The notes under the pieces: model-generated
Database searches by the model: none
Seen by the model: the letters and a program-made list of their open reading frames with translations, nothing else
Told to the model about the DNA's origin: nothing
Made by a program: the position numbers and the translations under genes
Origin: Deltaproteobacteria bacterium
GTDB taxonomy: Bacteria > Desulfobacterota > Binatia > UTPRO1
Direction of reading: 5' to 3'
Assembly (NCBI GenBank): GCA_020852955.1
Contig: JADYZW010000033.1
Coordinates: forward strand, 24,899-88,898
Length of the DNA stretch: 64,000 nt
In this document: piece by piece, positions 26,293 through 34,808 of the stretch
How positions within the stretch are numbered: the stretch's first letter is position 1
How the letters are laid out: the number at the start of each line of letters is the position of its first letter

Positions 26293-27396
26293 ATGACTTT
26301 CCGGATGCTCCGCCGCTTGACGCAACAGAGCTACCTGCTCGGACGGTTTCGCGGGGCGGTGCAGGAGGCGCGGCTGGATGCTGCCTTCGCGACCGCCGAG
26401 CGCCTGCTCGACCTCGAGCCGACCCCGGCGACGTTCGAGGAGCTGGTCCGTCCACTCGATCGCGCCACCTCTTCCGCCGCGCACCTGCGCCTCTACGATC
26501 TGCTGCGCGCTCTCGAGCAGGACGACCGCGCCGCGCATCGTCCATGGGCGTTGCTGTTCCGCGTCGCGTTGCTCGAGCGGCTCGGATGGTACGGGGAAGC
26601 GCTCCGCCTGTCCGCGGGCTTCGAGCGTCTCCCGGAACGCTACGGCTGGATGCGCCATGCGCGGGCGATGATGCTGCTCAACCAGCTGCAGGCGTACGAC
26701 GAGGCGTCCCGCGAGCTCGATGCCACCCTGCGGGCGGCGCCGAGCTTCTGGAAGGCGCGGGCGATGCTGGCGGAGTGTGCGCTCTGTCAGGGTCACGAGG
26801 CGGAGGCATTCGCGCTGATGGACCAGTGCGTCGACCAGCTCGCCGCCGCCGAGCGCCACGAGGCGATCGCGTGGCGCGGCGAGCTCCACCTGTGGCTCGG
26901 ACGCTACGGCGCCGCGCTCGCGGAGCTCGCTCCCGGCATGGCGAACGCGTCGCCGTATGCACTGATCTGGGGCGGCGCCGCCCATCTGCTGATGGGCGAA
27001 CACGACCGCGCGCTGGCCGCACTCGACCACGCGGCGCGCGTCGCTCCGGGCGACGCCGAGATCTACGTGTGGCGCGGCGAGGCCTACGAGCGGCTCGGAC
27101 AGCCGGAGCGCGCCGTCGTCGACTTCGATCGCGCGCTCGGGATGATGGGCATGGTCGTGTGGCCGCGCGTCGGTCGTGCGCTGGCCAAGGCGCATCTCGG
27201 CGACGCGGCCGCGGCGATCGCCGATTTCACCGCACTGCCGGCGCGAGCGCGGGCCCTCTTCGAGTGGAGGACAGGCACACGGATCGACGGCGACGCGCGC
27301 GCGGCGGTCGAGGTGCTGCTGGCGATGCGCGAGGCGGCGCGGGGGATCAGACGGAGCGAGCAGTACCTCGAAGTGCTGTGGATGAAGCGGACGTAG
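26293..27396 (+). CDS. TPR-repeat protein
   Basis: 367 residues, helical throughout with TPR-like pairs such as YGEALRLSAGF, YDEASRELDATL, HDRALAALDHAARVAPGDAE and PERAVVDFDRAL. There is no signal peptide and no enzyme motif. TPR scaffolds bind other proteins. Its last 50 bp overlap the 3' end of the convergent radical SAM gene. It is divergent from the flavodoxin/FGE-like gene (149 bp between). A second TPR protein of similar style lies at 60963. Role unknown. Confidence 0.75.
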   Translation: MTFRMLRRLTQQSYLLGRFRGAVQEARLDAAFATAERLLDLEPTPATFEELVRPLDRATSSAAHLRLYDLLRALEQDDRAAHRPWALLFRVALLERLGWYGEALRLSAGFERLPERYGWMRHARAMMLLNQLQAYDEASRELDATLRAAPSFWKARAMLAECALCQGHEAEAFALMDQCVDQLAAAERHEAIAWRGELHLWLGRYGAALAELAPGMANASPYALIWGGAAHLLMGEHDRALAALDHAARVAPGDAEIYVWRGEAYERLGQPERAVVDFDRALGMMGMVVWPRVGRALAKAHLGDAAAAIADFTALPARARALFEWRTGTRIDGDARAAVEVLLAMREAARGIRRSEQYLEVLWMKRT

Positions 27397-28447
27397 TCGC
27401 GGAACTACGCACCGCGTCCCGCGTCACCCCGTGCGGTGCCGGCCTCAGCGACGACATGGCACGCCGGACGGCGGCAATCACGGCTCGGGCATCGAGGCTG
27501 AAGATCAGGTCGGATTCGTTGTAGGGACTGATCGCACACCCCGGTCCGCTGGGGCGCGACATCTCGAGGAAGGCGCGGACGAACCCCACCTCGCGCCCGT
27601 TGAGGTAGCTCCCCTGCTCCATCGTCAGATGACAGGGCACCACCAGGCCATCGGGCATCACGGTCGCGAAATACTTCCCCGCGGTGCAGCGCGAACAGTC
27701 GCTGAAGTGCGGCGCGGAGCGCAGGCGGTCGAAGAACCCGGGCGACGAGCCGACCGGTGCGCGCGCGATGGCATCCGTGAGCCGATCGGCGAGGCGGACC
27801 AGCATCGCCGGATCGATGCCGGGGTGGAGCCCCGCATCGTGCGCGAAACAGTCGAGATAGGCCGGCTGAAAGTACGACCAGAAGCCATGCGTCTTGGCGA
27901 GCTCCAGAATCTCTTCGACGCGCTGCTCGTTCCACGGGCCGATGACGGAGATCGTCGCCACGGCGATGCCGCGCCGCCGCGCCGCCTGGATCACCCGGAT
28001 CACCCGATCGTACGACCCGCGCCGCCGGCGCACGACGTCGTGCACGTCGTCGGGACCATCGAGCGAAACGACCAACATGTCGAGGCAGCCGGCCAGCCGA
28101 TCGAGGAAGCGCTCCGTCTTCCAGCCGTTGCTGTTCAGCGACGTGAAGCAGCCCTGCGCCTTTGCGTACTCGATCAGCTCGACCGCGTCGGGCCGGAGCA
28201 ATGCCTCGCCGCCCCCGAACGCGGCCCGACCCATCCCCGCGTCGGCCAGCTCGGCGATGGCGGCGCGAAACTCGGCGGTCGACATCTCCGCCCCGGCGCT
28301 GGCCGGGATGTCGCAGTAGTCGCAACGGAAGTTGCAGCGATTGGTGAGCACGAACACCATCGAGTACGGCTGCGCCTGACGGCGAGCCATCGCCAGCGCC
28401 AAGCGTGCCGAGCGGCCGGCCATGCGCGCCGAAACTGGCAGCCTCAT
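27347..28447 (-). CDS. Radical SAM enzyme with SPASM-like region
   Basis: 366 residues. TNRCNFRCDYCDIP gives the [4Fe-4S] ligands Cys38, Cys42 and Cys45; FGGGEALLRPD, SLNSNGW and VVSLDGPDDVHD are core motifs. FSDCSRCTAGKYFATVMPDG, then VVPCH, is a partial SPASM-type auxiliary cluster site. The last ~35 residues are low in structure and overlap the 3' end of the TPR gene. Its ATG overlaps the stop of the UbiA gene (ATGA), so a prenyltransferase and a radical SAM enzyme are translationally coupled. Such pairs can act on prenylated quinone- or lipid-like substrates. Substrate unknown. Confidence 0.83.
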   Translation of the reverse strand: MRLPVSARMAGRSARLALAMARRQAQPYSMVFVLTNRCNFRCDYCDIPASAGAEMSTAEFRAAIAELADAGMGRAAFGGGEALLRPDAVELIEYAKAQGCFTSLNSNGWKTERFLDRLAGCLDMLVVSLDGPDDVHDVVRRRRGSYDRVIRVIQAARRRGIAVATISVIGPWNEQRVEEILELAKTHGFWSYFQPAYLDCFAHDAGLHPGIDPAMLVRLADRLTDAIARAPVGSSPGFFDRLRSAPHFSDCSRCTAGKYFATVMPDGLVVPCHLTMEQGSYLNGREVGFVRAFLEMSRPSGPGCAISPYNESDLIFSLDARAVIAAVRRAMSSLRPAPHGVTRDAVRSSATTSASSTALRGTARSV

Positions 28448-29316
28448 GCGCTCCCCCCTGCGACCAGCGCAAAGAGCACGGCGCCCACGGCGACCGAGTA
28501 CCAGCGGTGCGCCACCCGCAGCCGTCCGGCGCGCTCCGCATCACCCAGTGCGACCATCACCGCTCCCCCGCACAGACCGAGCGCGGCGGCGATGAGCGGC
28601 ACCGATGCACTCGCGTGCAGGCGCCAGAGGAGCACGGAGGCCAGCGGTCCCAGGATGACGGCGATCAGCCGCACCCCGATCGGACCGACCACCACGCCGG
28701 TCGTCCGCACGCCTCCCGTTGTGTCCTCCTCGCTGTCGGAGATCTCGTGGAGGATCTGGTTCTGCGTCACGAACACGTAGAAGCAGTAGGCGAGAAAGAG
28801 CATGGAGGCCGAAGGAGGGCCGACGGTGGCCAAGAACGGGAGGGGCACGAAGATCAGCCCATTCACCAGTGTCCCGACGACCGGCACGGCCTTGAGACGC
28901 GGCTGCGCACTGTAGAGCGTCGCGGCGACGAGCGACATGCCGGTTCCCGCGAATGCCATCGGCGTCAGCGCCGCGGCGATGCCGAGCGCGACGAGCGCAC
29001 ATGCCGCGACCAACACGGCGGCTTCGGGCGGAACTTCGACGAGTCCAGCCAGCGAGTTCTTCGCCTGGTCACGATCCATTCCCCGATCGGTGACGCCGTT
29101 GAATCCATAGGCGTAGGCCAGACAGAGTCCCGCGACGACGACGCCTCCCGCGAGCCGCAGAACGTCTGCCCAATCGCCAGGCGCGTCGCCCACCACGCCG
29201 ACGAACGGCAACAGACAGAAATACCACCAACCGGATCCTCGCAAGGCGCGCCGGGCACGTCGCCATGAAGCGATGCGAGGCACCGAAAGGGCGTTCAATG
29301 ACGATGCCTTCGGCAT
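28444..29316 (-). CDS. UbiA-family membrane prenyltransferase
   Basis: 290 residues with about eight or nine membrane segments. The first aspartate motif is Asn73-Gly-Val-Thr-Asp77-x3-Asp81 (FNGVTDRGMDRD) and the second is SDSEEDTTGGVRT, both binding the Mg-diphosphate of the prenyl donor. The family transfers prenyl groups to aromatic or other acceptors. Another member type makes decaprenyl-phosphoribose, and N-x3-D-x3-D is common to all. ATG 29316 is chosen because AGGAAGGG lies 8 bases upstream. It is coupled to the radical SAM gene downstream. The acceptor is not known. Confidence 0.85.
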   Translation of the reverse strand: MPKASSLNALSVPRIASWRRARRALRGSGWWYFCLLPFVGVVGDAPGDWADVLRLAGGVVVAGLCLAYAYGFNGVTDRGMDRDQAKNSLAGLVEVPPEAAVLVAACALVALGIAAALTPMAFAGTGMSLVAATLYSAQPRLKAVPVVGTLVNGLIFVPLPFLATVGPPSASMLFLAYCFYVFVTQNQILHEISDSEEDTTGGVRTTGVVVGPIGVRLIAVILGPLASVLLWRLHASASVPLIAAALGLCGGAVMVALGDAERAGRLRVAHRWYSVAVGAVLFALVAGGSA

Positions 29317-29546
29317 GTCGGATCCCTTCCTCATTCGAGACTCGAGCCGTGAGGAACCACACGCCTTCGGCATGCTTCCCGATCGGGCCGCTCTTTCAGT
29401 GGCACGTTTCGCCTGCCGAACGCCAGAGGAAACCGCCCCGCGCTCCGGCGTTCCTCGGGAATCCCGGTCGGCGGTTGCTGCGGGCTCGCGGTGCAACCGC
29501 GCGTCCTGGCGTTCCGGCCCAGCGGGATGTTTCCGTGAAACATTTG
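29317..29546. other. Gap upstream of UbiA gene
   Basis: This 230-bp stretch between the UbiA start and the end of the heptose-type operon has lower GC than the flanking DNA on its left. A 70-codon frame on the minus strand (29543-29331) is present but shows no recognisable protein. The stretch contains the inverted repeat at 29527-29543. It probably holds the promoter of the UbiA/radical SAM pair. Confidence 0.5.
29527..29543. repeat. parS-like inverted repeat
   Basis: ATGTTTCCGTGAAACAT is an inverted repeat with 7-base arms (ATGTTTC and GAAACAT) and a 3-base centre. It equals the parS consensus TGTTTCACGTGAAACA with one base missing from the left arm. With altered spacing it may not bind ParB; an operator is the alternative. 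Confidence 0.45.
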
Positions 29547-30482
29547 CTAGATTTCCAGGGAGCGGATCCACGAGGACCAGAATGCAATCTCCGCCTCGGG
29601 ATCCGTCAATTGCGGGCAGGGTTCCGTATTGTGCCTGACCTTCGGCTCCGCGGTCTCGATCGGCTCGACCTGCACTTCGTACACGCGGCCCGTGACGCGC
29701 TCGACCCATCCGAGGAACGTCGCCACGAAGGCCAGATTGCTCATCACGTAGCCACTGGGCCGGACGTAGCGCTCGTTCTCCCCGCCGAGCCGGCATGCCT
29801 CCTGAAGGTACCGATCGGCCAGCCACGGTACGGGAAGATTGTCGCGCAGCAAGTGCGGCGTCCGCAGTACGGGCTTCCCCCCCTGCTTCCAGACCTTCAC
29901 GAAGGACGGCATCAGCCGATCCTCGTTCTCGAGCGGGCCGATCGGATTCGGGATGAAGATCTTCGTCGTTGCAAGACCGACGGTGGCCGCGCCCTTCCGA
30001 TACTCTTCCCAGATCCCGGCCTTGCCGACTCCGTAGGAGCTCACCGCCGGTCGAGGCCCGTCCGGCTCGAAGAACGTCCCCGAGTACATGAACCTTCTAC
30101 AGCCGCCGATCCGCAATGCCTCGAATACCTGTCGCGCGTTCTCGCAATTCGTCCGCACGCACTCTTGCACGTCGAAGTTCTGGTCTCGATATCCCTGCAG
30201 ATTCGCCCCATGGTGGACGAAGATCTCGACCCCGGTCCCTCGAATCGCGTCGAGCAACCGCTGCGACCCGAACGGAGCCCGCTCGATCCAGTCTTGGACC
30301 CCCGAATACGCGATCCTTTGCCGCAGCAGCGGCGTCGCGTACTCGTCGAATCCCCTCGTCAGCGCTCCGATCACACGAAAGCCGCCGACGCGACACGCCC
30401 TGGCGATGTGCGAACCCGTGAAGGACGCCACCCCGGTCAGGAGAAGCGTCTCTCCCCTACGGGACTTTGGCGGCTCGGCCAC
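29547..30482 (-). CDS. SDR-family nucleotide-sugar reductase/epimerase
   Basis: 311 residues. NAD-binding motif LLLTGVASFTGSHIA at residues 13-27 and catalytic Tyr150 and Lys154 (SSYGVGKAG), with SGT near 134-136 as the third catalytic element. It is the last gene of the low-GC operon. In Campylobacter modified-heptose pathways a C-3/C-5 epimerase and a C-4 reductase follow the GDP-heptose 4,6-dehydratase; by context this SDR may be the reductase. It could equally be an epimerase. Its ATG lies 26 bp inside the end of the hddC-like gene. Confidence 0.78.
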   Translation of the reverse strand: MAEPPKSRRGETLLLTGVASFTGSHIARACRVGGFRVIGALTRGFDEYATPLLRQRIAYSGVQDWIERAPFGSQRLLDAIRGTGVEIFVHHGANLQGYRDQNFDVQECVRTNCENARQVFEALRIGGCRRFMYSGTFFEPDGPRPAVSSYGVGKAGIWEEYRKGAATVGLATTKIFIPNPIGPLENEDRLMPSFVKVWKQGGKPVLRTPHLLRDNLPVPWLADRYLQEACRLGGENERYVRPSGYVMSNLAFVATFLGWVERVTGRVYEVQVEPIETAEPKVRHNTEPCPQLTDPEAEIAFWSSWIRSLEI

Positions 30483-31236
30483 GCATCTCCTCGCCGACCG
30501 GATTCGTCCACGAAAGGGGCATGATACCTGCCTCGCGCACGACGACCTCGAACCGCCTCAGATCATCGAGTGTCGTGATGTAGTGGTACTCCTCGTCCGT
30601 CTGATACGCGAAGACGTCCTTCATCCCCACCAACGGCGGGAGAATCGTCTCTTCGAACGAGACGTTCTCGATCATCCGCGGATCGAGACACGATTTCTCG
30701 ACGAGGAAGAACCCGATATCCACGCCGTTCAACGCTGGTGATTTCCGGCTCTTGTCGTACCTGAGGACGCGGCCGTCGGACCCCACCTGGACGTTGTTCT
30801 CGAACCCGTATTCCGCCGTTCCCTGTCGGTTCCTGAATACCGTCGCCACCAGGCGTGCGTTGGTTCTCCGATACAGATCCCACATCGGCTCGAGCCGAAG
30901 GGGCCAATAGTTGTCCCCATAGAGCAGCAAGAATCGGCTCTCCAGCCGATCGAACGCATTCAAGACGCGCCGGCCCGTCAGGTCCTCTTCTCCGCCGATC
31001 GAAAACTCGACCGAGAAGCCATCCTTCCTGAGGGTCCCATATCGCTCCTGGATCACTTCATGCTTGTACCCCACCAACAGGAGCACCCGTTTGATTGCCC
31101 GCTGCTCCAGGAGCGCCAGCAGGTAATCCAAGAAAGGCACCCCCAGAATCGGCGCCATGGGCTTCGGAACGTGATCCGTGAGAGGCTTCAGGCGCTCCCC
31201 CCTTCCCCCCGCAAGGATCACGGCTTGCTCGATCAT
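30457..31236 (-). CDS. hddC: D-glycero-D-manno-heptose 1-phosphate guanylyltransferase-like nucleotidyltransferase
   Basis: 259 residues. The nucleotidyltransferase signature is LAGGRGERLKPLTDHVPKPM at the N-terminus, followed by FLDYLLALLEQ, LLLYGDNYWPL, GTAEYGFENNVQV and YITTLDDLRRFE. Length and motifs fit HddC, which makes GDP-D-glycero-alpha-D-manno-heptose. The adjoining hddA-like kinase (6 bp upstream) supports this assignment. A general hexose-phosphate nucleotidyltransferase is the alternative. Base composition is much lower in GC than in the first operon of the window. Confidence 0.82.
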   Translation of the reverse strand: MIEQAVILAGGRGERLKPLTDHVPKPMAPILGVPFLDYLLALLEQRAIKRVLLLVGYKHEVIQERYGTLRKDGFSVEFSIGGEEDLTGRRVLNAFDRLESRFLLLYGDNYWPLRLEPMWDLYRRTNARLVATVFRNRQGTAEYGFENNVQVGSDGRVLRYDKSRKSPALNGVDIGFFLVEKSCLDPRMIENVSFEETILPPLVGMKDVFAYQTDEEYHYITTLDDLRRFEVVVREAGIMPLSWTNPVGEEMRGRAAKVP

Positions 31237-31242
31237 CGCCGC

Positions 31243-32244
31243 CTACGCAATGAGGAGCGCATCGCTGCCATGGGGCTCGTAGGCGAACTCGATCTCCTGC
31301 AGCCCCCGCATGGCCTCCCGCACCTTCGCGTGCTTCCCGGGGGGGACCACCAAGAGAAAGAATCCGCCTCCGCCCGCACCACACAGCTTTCCTCCGAAGG
31401 CACCTGCCCCCACGGCGCGTTCGTAGCAACCGTCCAAAACCTCATTGCTGATTCCGGAGGCGAGCTGCCGCTTCAGCCGCCAGCCCTCATCGATCAGCCT
31501 GCCGATCTTCTCGACATCGAACCCGCCCCACAGCAGGTTCCTCAATTGCTCCGCTTGGTCACGCATGCGCAGCAAGGTTCCGCGGTTGACATGCGTCTTG
31601 TCCCTCTGTTCCGAAAGAACCGTCGACGCATCACGCTGAATCGCCGTCCAGAACATCATGAAATCCCCGAACAGCTCCTGGATCCGTGGAACATGCTGCG
31701 ACTCGATCATCACCCGATGGTCGCACTGGAATCGGATGTAGTTGAGTCCCCCGACCGCACACGCATAGTGGTCCTGCTTCCCTATCGGGCGCTTCAATAT
31801 GCCGATCTCGACGTGCGCCGCCTCCTCGGCTAGCTGCGCCCCCGCTACACGCTCCCCCCTCATCAGATGCAACGCATTCAACAGGCCGACGGCGAAGGCG
31901 CTCGACGATCCCAAGCCCGAAAACGACGGAAGGTCGGCGACCGTACTGATGTAGATCGGCGGCTGGACCGGCACGAGCCGCAGGCACTCGCGCGCGATGC
32001 CGTTCTTGATAGCGCCGACCTCACGCACGTTCTCCGTCTCGGAGTAGTTCAGCCTGTACTGCTCATTGAAGAGATGGCCGTGACGCTTGACGGCTACGTA
32101 GATGTACTGCGTGATCGTCGTGCTCACGACGCAGCCGTATTCATCTTTGTAGAATTCGGGAAGATCCGTCCCCCCGCCGGCGAAGCTGATCCGCAAGGGC
32201 GTCTTCGTCATCACGAACTCGGGGCTACGAGTGCCGACGCTCAT
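31243..32244 (-). CDS. hddA: D-glycero-D-manno-heptose 7-phosphate kinase-like GHMP kinase
   Basis: About 333 residues. TKTPLRISFAGGGTDLPEFY is the HddA-type N-terminus. LPSFSGLGSSSAFAVGLLNA is the GHMP phosphate loop and GAFGGKLCGAGGGGFFLLV the C-terminal motif. HddA phosphorylates heptose 7-phosphate at C-1 before HddC. ATG 32244 (GGTGG upstream) is used; GTG 32250 adds two residues, and an internal ATG at 32211 would begin just before TKTPLR. The gene overlaps the 3' end of the epimerase-like gene by about 20 bp. Confidence 0.87.
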   Translation of the reverse strand: MSVGTRSPEFVMTKTPLRISFAGGGTDLPEFYKDEYGCVVSTTITQYIYVAVKRHGHLFNEQYRLNYSETENVREVGAIKNGIARECLRLVPVQPPIYISTVADLPSFSGLGSSSAFAVGLLNALHLMRGERVAGAQLAEEAAHVEIGILKRPIGKQDHYACAVGGLNYIRFQCDHRVMIESQHVPRIQELFGDFMMFWTAIQRDASTVLSEQRDKTHVNRGTLLRMRDQAEQLRNLLWGGFDVEKIGRLIDEGWRLKRQLASGISNEVLDGCYERAVGAGAFGGKLCGAGGGGFFLLVVPPGKHAKVREAMRGLQEIEFAYEPHGSDALLIA

Positions 32245-32794
32245 CGCCACCGCTACCCACGCCTTCTTCGCCGGGCCGAAACGCCGCGAAGCCCCGATCC
32301 CGTGCCGACACTACCTCCGGCTCTCGGGGCCACCGAAATCGGAAGAAGGGGTCGTCGTACCGAATCCCCGCATAGTGCTCGGGCGCGAAGAACTCCGACA
32401 TGCAGTACGTGACCAGCGTATCCTCTTCGAGGGTCAGCCATGCGTTCGCGCATCCCCTCGGCACATAGACGCCCTCGTACTGCCTCGAATTCAATTCGTA
32501 GGCTTCCCATCTGAGATACGTCGGTGATTCCGCTCGCAGATCCACGACGATATCGTAGAGCGATCCGCGCAGGGGCGTGATTGTCTTGATCTCCTCGAAA
32601 GGCTTCCGTTGGAAGTGGAATCCTCGGAGAGTAAACGCCCGTCGATTCTCCGATATGCTCATTTGCTTGATGTCGAAGGATAAGTCGCCGTAGTCACGTC
32701 GACAGAACGTTCTCGCAAAGGTGCCGCGCTCGTCCACGAACGGCTCGCCCCTGATGATGCGCACGTCCGCCAACGAAGTCTCTTCGAATCTCAT
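32225..32794 (-). CDS. RmlC/RfbC-like NDP-sugar 3,5-epimerase
   Basis: 189 residues, the usual cupin length for dTDP-4-keto-6-deoxyhexose 3,5-epimerases. Motifs are EPFVDERGTFARTF, FTLRGFHFQRKPFEE (catalytic-site His60) and VYVPRGCANAWLTLEEDT. In this operon the substrate is more likely a GDP-4-keto-6-deoxyheptose than dTDP-4-keto-rhamnose, as in Campylobacter heptose pathways; that is inferred from neighbours. The start overlaps the stop of the GMD-like gene (ATGA). Confidence 0.83.
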   Translation of the reverse strand: MRFEETSLADVRIIRGEPFVDERGTFARTFCRRDYGDLSFDIKQMSISENRRAFTLRGFHFQRKPFEEIKTITPLRGSLYDIVVDLRAESPTYLRWEAYELNSRQYEGVYVPRGCANAWLTLEEDTLVTYCMSEFFAPEHYAGIRYDDPFFRFRWPREPEVVSARDRGFAAFRPGEEGVGSGGDERRHS

Positions 32795-33786
32795 CAGATC
32801 TGCTCGGATGCGACGCGGGCACGCCAGAACGCCAGAGTGTCGGCCAGAATCTCCCCGAACGAGAGCTTCGATCGCCATCCCGTCCGGGTTCGAAACTTTG
32901 TGATGTCCGCGACCAGGTTCGGGACCTGCGTCGGCCTCACGTACTTCGGAACGGTCTCGTACGTGATGCCTTCGACGGTCGACATCTCGATCAACCGCTC
33001 GAGCGCTTCTCGAAACGTGTGAACGTGACCGCCTTGGTCGGATCCGATCAAGTAGAGCTCGCCCGGTTCACATTTCTCGGTGGCGATCCAGTACGCCTCC
33101 ACGATGTCACGTACGTGCGTGAAATTCCGGCGATCGTCCAGATGGCCAACCTCCAAACGCGGCTCCTGCTTTCCCTGCTCCACACGCGCAATCTGGTACG
33201 CGTACCACGGTATGCCGAACACCCTCTCCCGCCGCGGGCCTTCGTGATTGAAGGTCCGGGTGCGAATCACCCGCATGCCGTACGACTTGAAGTACACGTA
33301 ACCGATCAGATCTTGCGCAATTTTCGAGACCGCGTACGGGTTCACGGGACGAAGGATCGTCTCCTCGCGAATCGGCAGCTCCTCCGGAAGAAGCTCTCCG
33401 TACTCCTCCCCGGAACCCGGGATGTGCAGTGTCGCCTGCGAGCTGCAGGACCTCAGCGCCTCCAGGAGATGCAGCGTCGCCTTGTAGTTCACGTCCATGT
33501 AGAGGGACGGGTGTCCCCAAGATGGACTGACGAAGCTTTCTGCGGCGCAATGAAATACTCGATCCGGCCTTACGTCGGCGACGAGATCGCGAACCGCAGA
33601 GGGATCGAGGAGATTGCAGTCCCGCCATCGAATGCGGTCGACGATGTGCGCCACGTTGTCCATGCGGGAGAGATGCCAGCGCCTGGTGCCGTAGAGCTCG
33701 CAGCTCGCCCCCCGCGCCAAGACGTAGTCGGCCAGATGCGAGCCCACGAATCCAGTGATGCCGGTGACCAGGATGCGTTCAGGCAT
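32794..33786 (-). CDS. GDP-mannose 4,6-dehydratase-like SDR (possible GDP-heptose 4,6-dehydratase)
   Basis: 330 residues. ILVTGITGFVGSHLADYVL starts at residue 5. The catalytic residues read Ser125, Glu127, Tyr151 and Lys155 (IPGSGEEYGE, NPYAVSKIAQD), with FHCAAESFVSPSW and FTHVRDIVEAYW as further GMD-type motifs. GMD removes water across C-4/C-6 of GDP-mannose; DmhA-type relatives act on GDP-D-glycero-D-manno-heptose. With HddA and HddC in the same operon the heptose substrate is the better guess. It is shorter than typical GMD by about 30-40 residues. Confidence 0.84.
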   Translation of the reverse strand: MPERILVTGITGFVGSHLADYVLARGASCELYGTRRWHLSRMDNVAHIVDRIRWRDCNLLDPSAVRDLVADVRPDRVFHCAAESFVSPSWGHPSLYMDVNYKATLHLLEALRSCSSQATLHIPGSGEEYGELLPEELPIREETILRPVNPYAVSKIAQDLIGYVYFKSYGMRVIRTRTFNHEGPRRERVFGIPWYAYQIARVEQGKQEPRLEVGHLDDRRNFTHVRDIVEAYWIATEKCEPGELYLIGSDQGGHVHTFREALERLIEMSTVEGITYETVPKYVRPTQVPNLVADITKFRTRTGWRSKLSFGEILADTLAFWRARVASEQI

Positions 33787-33833
33787 GGCGATCTCGTCGG
33801 CAGCTCACGCTCACGACCGTCGGCGCGCCGTCG

Positions 33834-34808
33834 TCATGCGGAGTGCGCGCCCAGCCGAGACGCCTGCTCCGCCCGAACCACGCACTCGATGATCGATCGC
33901 GGCCGCTGCTTCACCTCTTCGAAGATCCGGCCGACGTAGGCACCGATGAGCCCCATGCCGAGGAGCTGGATGCCCACGAGAAAGAAGGCCACCAGCAAGA
34001 TCAGGAGCGTTGGCGACGGAGGGGAATCGAGGACGCGATAGAAGCAGACGTAGGCGATCGTGACGACGAACGTGATCCCGGAGAAGATCACCCCCAGATA
34101 GGCGACGATCAAGAGCGGCAAGCCCGAGAACGAGGCGATCGCGTGCCACGCCATTCGAACCGCTTGCCACCAGTTGAACTTGCTCTTGCCGTCGTAACGC
34201 GGCCGGCGGTCGTAGGATACGCCAACCTGATTGAACCCGATGTAGCTGATCAACCCCCGCACGTAGAGCGTCGTCTCGGAAAAGCTCCGCAGGTGCTCGA
34301 TGACCTTGCGGTCGACCAGGCGGAAATCGCCGGCATCGACGGGCAGCGGGAAGCTCGAGAGACGCGTGATCACGCGATAGAACAGCTTGCGCAGCACAGC
34401 GACATGCCACCCTTCCGCGCGGCGCCTCCTCGTTCCGTAGACGACGTCGTAGCCCTGCTCCCACTTTTCGATGAAGGTCTCGATGATCGCGGGATCGTCT
34501 TCTCCGTCCGCGTCGACTTGCACGGCGGCGTCACCCCGACAATGGAGATACCCAGTCATGATGCTCGCTTGATACCCGAAGTTTCTACTGAGGCGGATCA
34601 GCACCGCTTGCGCATCCAGACGCGCTACGGACGATGCTATGGCGAAAGAGTCATCGGTACTGTGATTGTCGACGAGGACGACCTCCAGCGTGTACCGGTC
34701 GCCGATGCGTTGCTCGAGCGCTTTCAACTCGGCGTAGATTCGTTCGATGTTTCGGCCTTCGTTGAAGAAAGGGACGATCGTCGAAATCGTCTTCTTGGCG
34801 GAGGTCAT
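33834..34808 (-). CDS. GtrB/DPM1-like family 2 glycosyltransferase with membrane anchor
   Basis: 324 residues. The GT2 domain reads STIVPFFNEGRNIERIY, VVLVDNHSTDDSF, VQVDADGEDDPAII (metal-binding DxD) and VDAGDFRLVDRKVIEHL. Two strong membrane helices follow, about residues 230-255 and 268-295. This is the build of bactoprenol-phosphate glycosyltransferases that load a sugar on undecaprenyl phosphate, so it could feed the GT-C transferases in the window. It starts in an ATGA overlap with the second 3-dehydratase gene; 47 bp separate it from the GMD-like gene. Confidence 0.86.
   Translation of the reverse strand: MTSAKKTISTIVPFFNEGRNIERIYAELKALEQRIGDRYTLEVVLVDNHSTDDSFAIASSVARLDAQAVLIRLSRNFGYQASIMTGYLHCRGDAAVQVDADGEDDPAIIETFIEKWEQGYDVVYGTRRRRAEGWHVAVLRKLFYRVITRLSSFPLPVDAGDFRLVDRKVIEHLRSFSETTLYVRGLISYIGFNQVGVSYDRRPRYDGKSKFNWWQAVRMAWHAIASFSGLPLLIVAYLGVIFSGITFVVTIAYVCFYRVLDSPPSPTLLILLVAFFLVGIQLLGMGLIGAYVGRIFEEVKQRPRSIIECVVRAEQASRLGAHSA

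Noticed and set aside
29331..29543. 70-codon minus-strand frame between UbiA and the SDR gene
   Set aside because: Composition is Arg/Pro-rich, no motif is seen, and it overlaps the ribosome binding region of the UbiA gene; treated as non-coding.
29527..29543. Calling the inverted repeat a functional parS
   Set aside because: The one-base deletion changes arm spacing and no ParA/ParB gene is present; kept only as a parS-like repeat.
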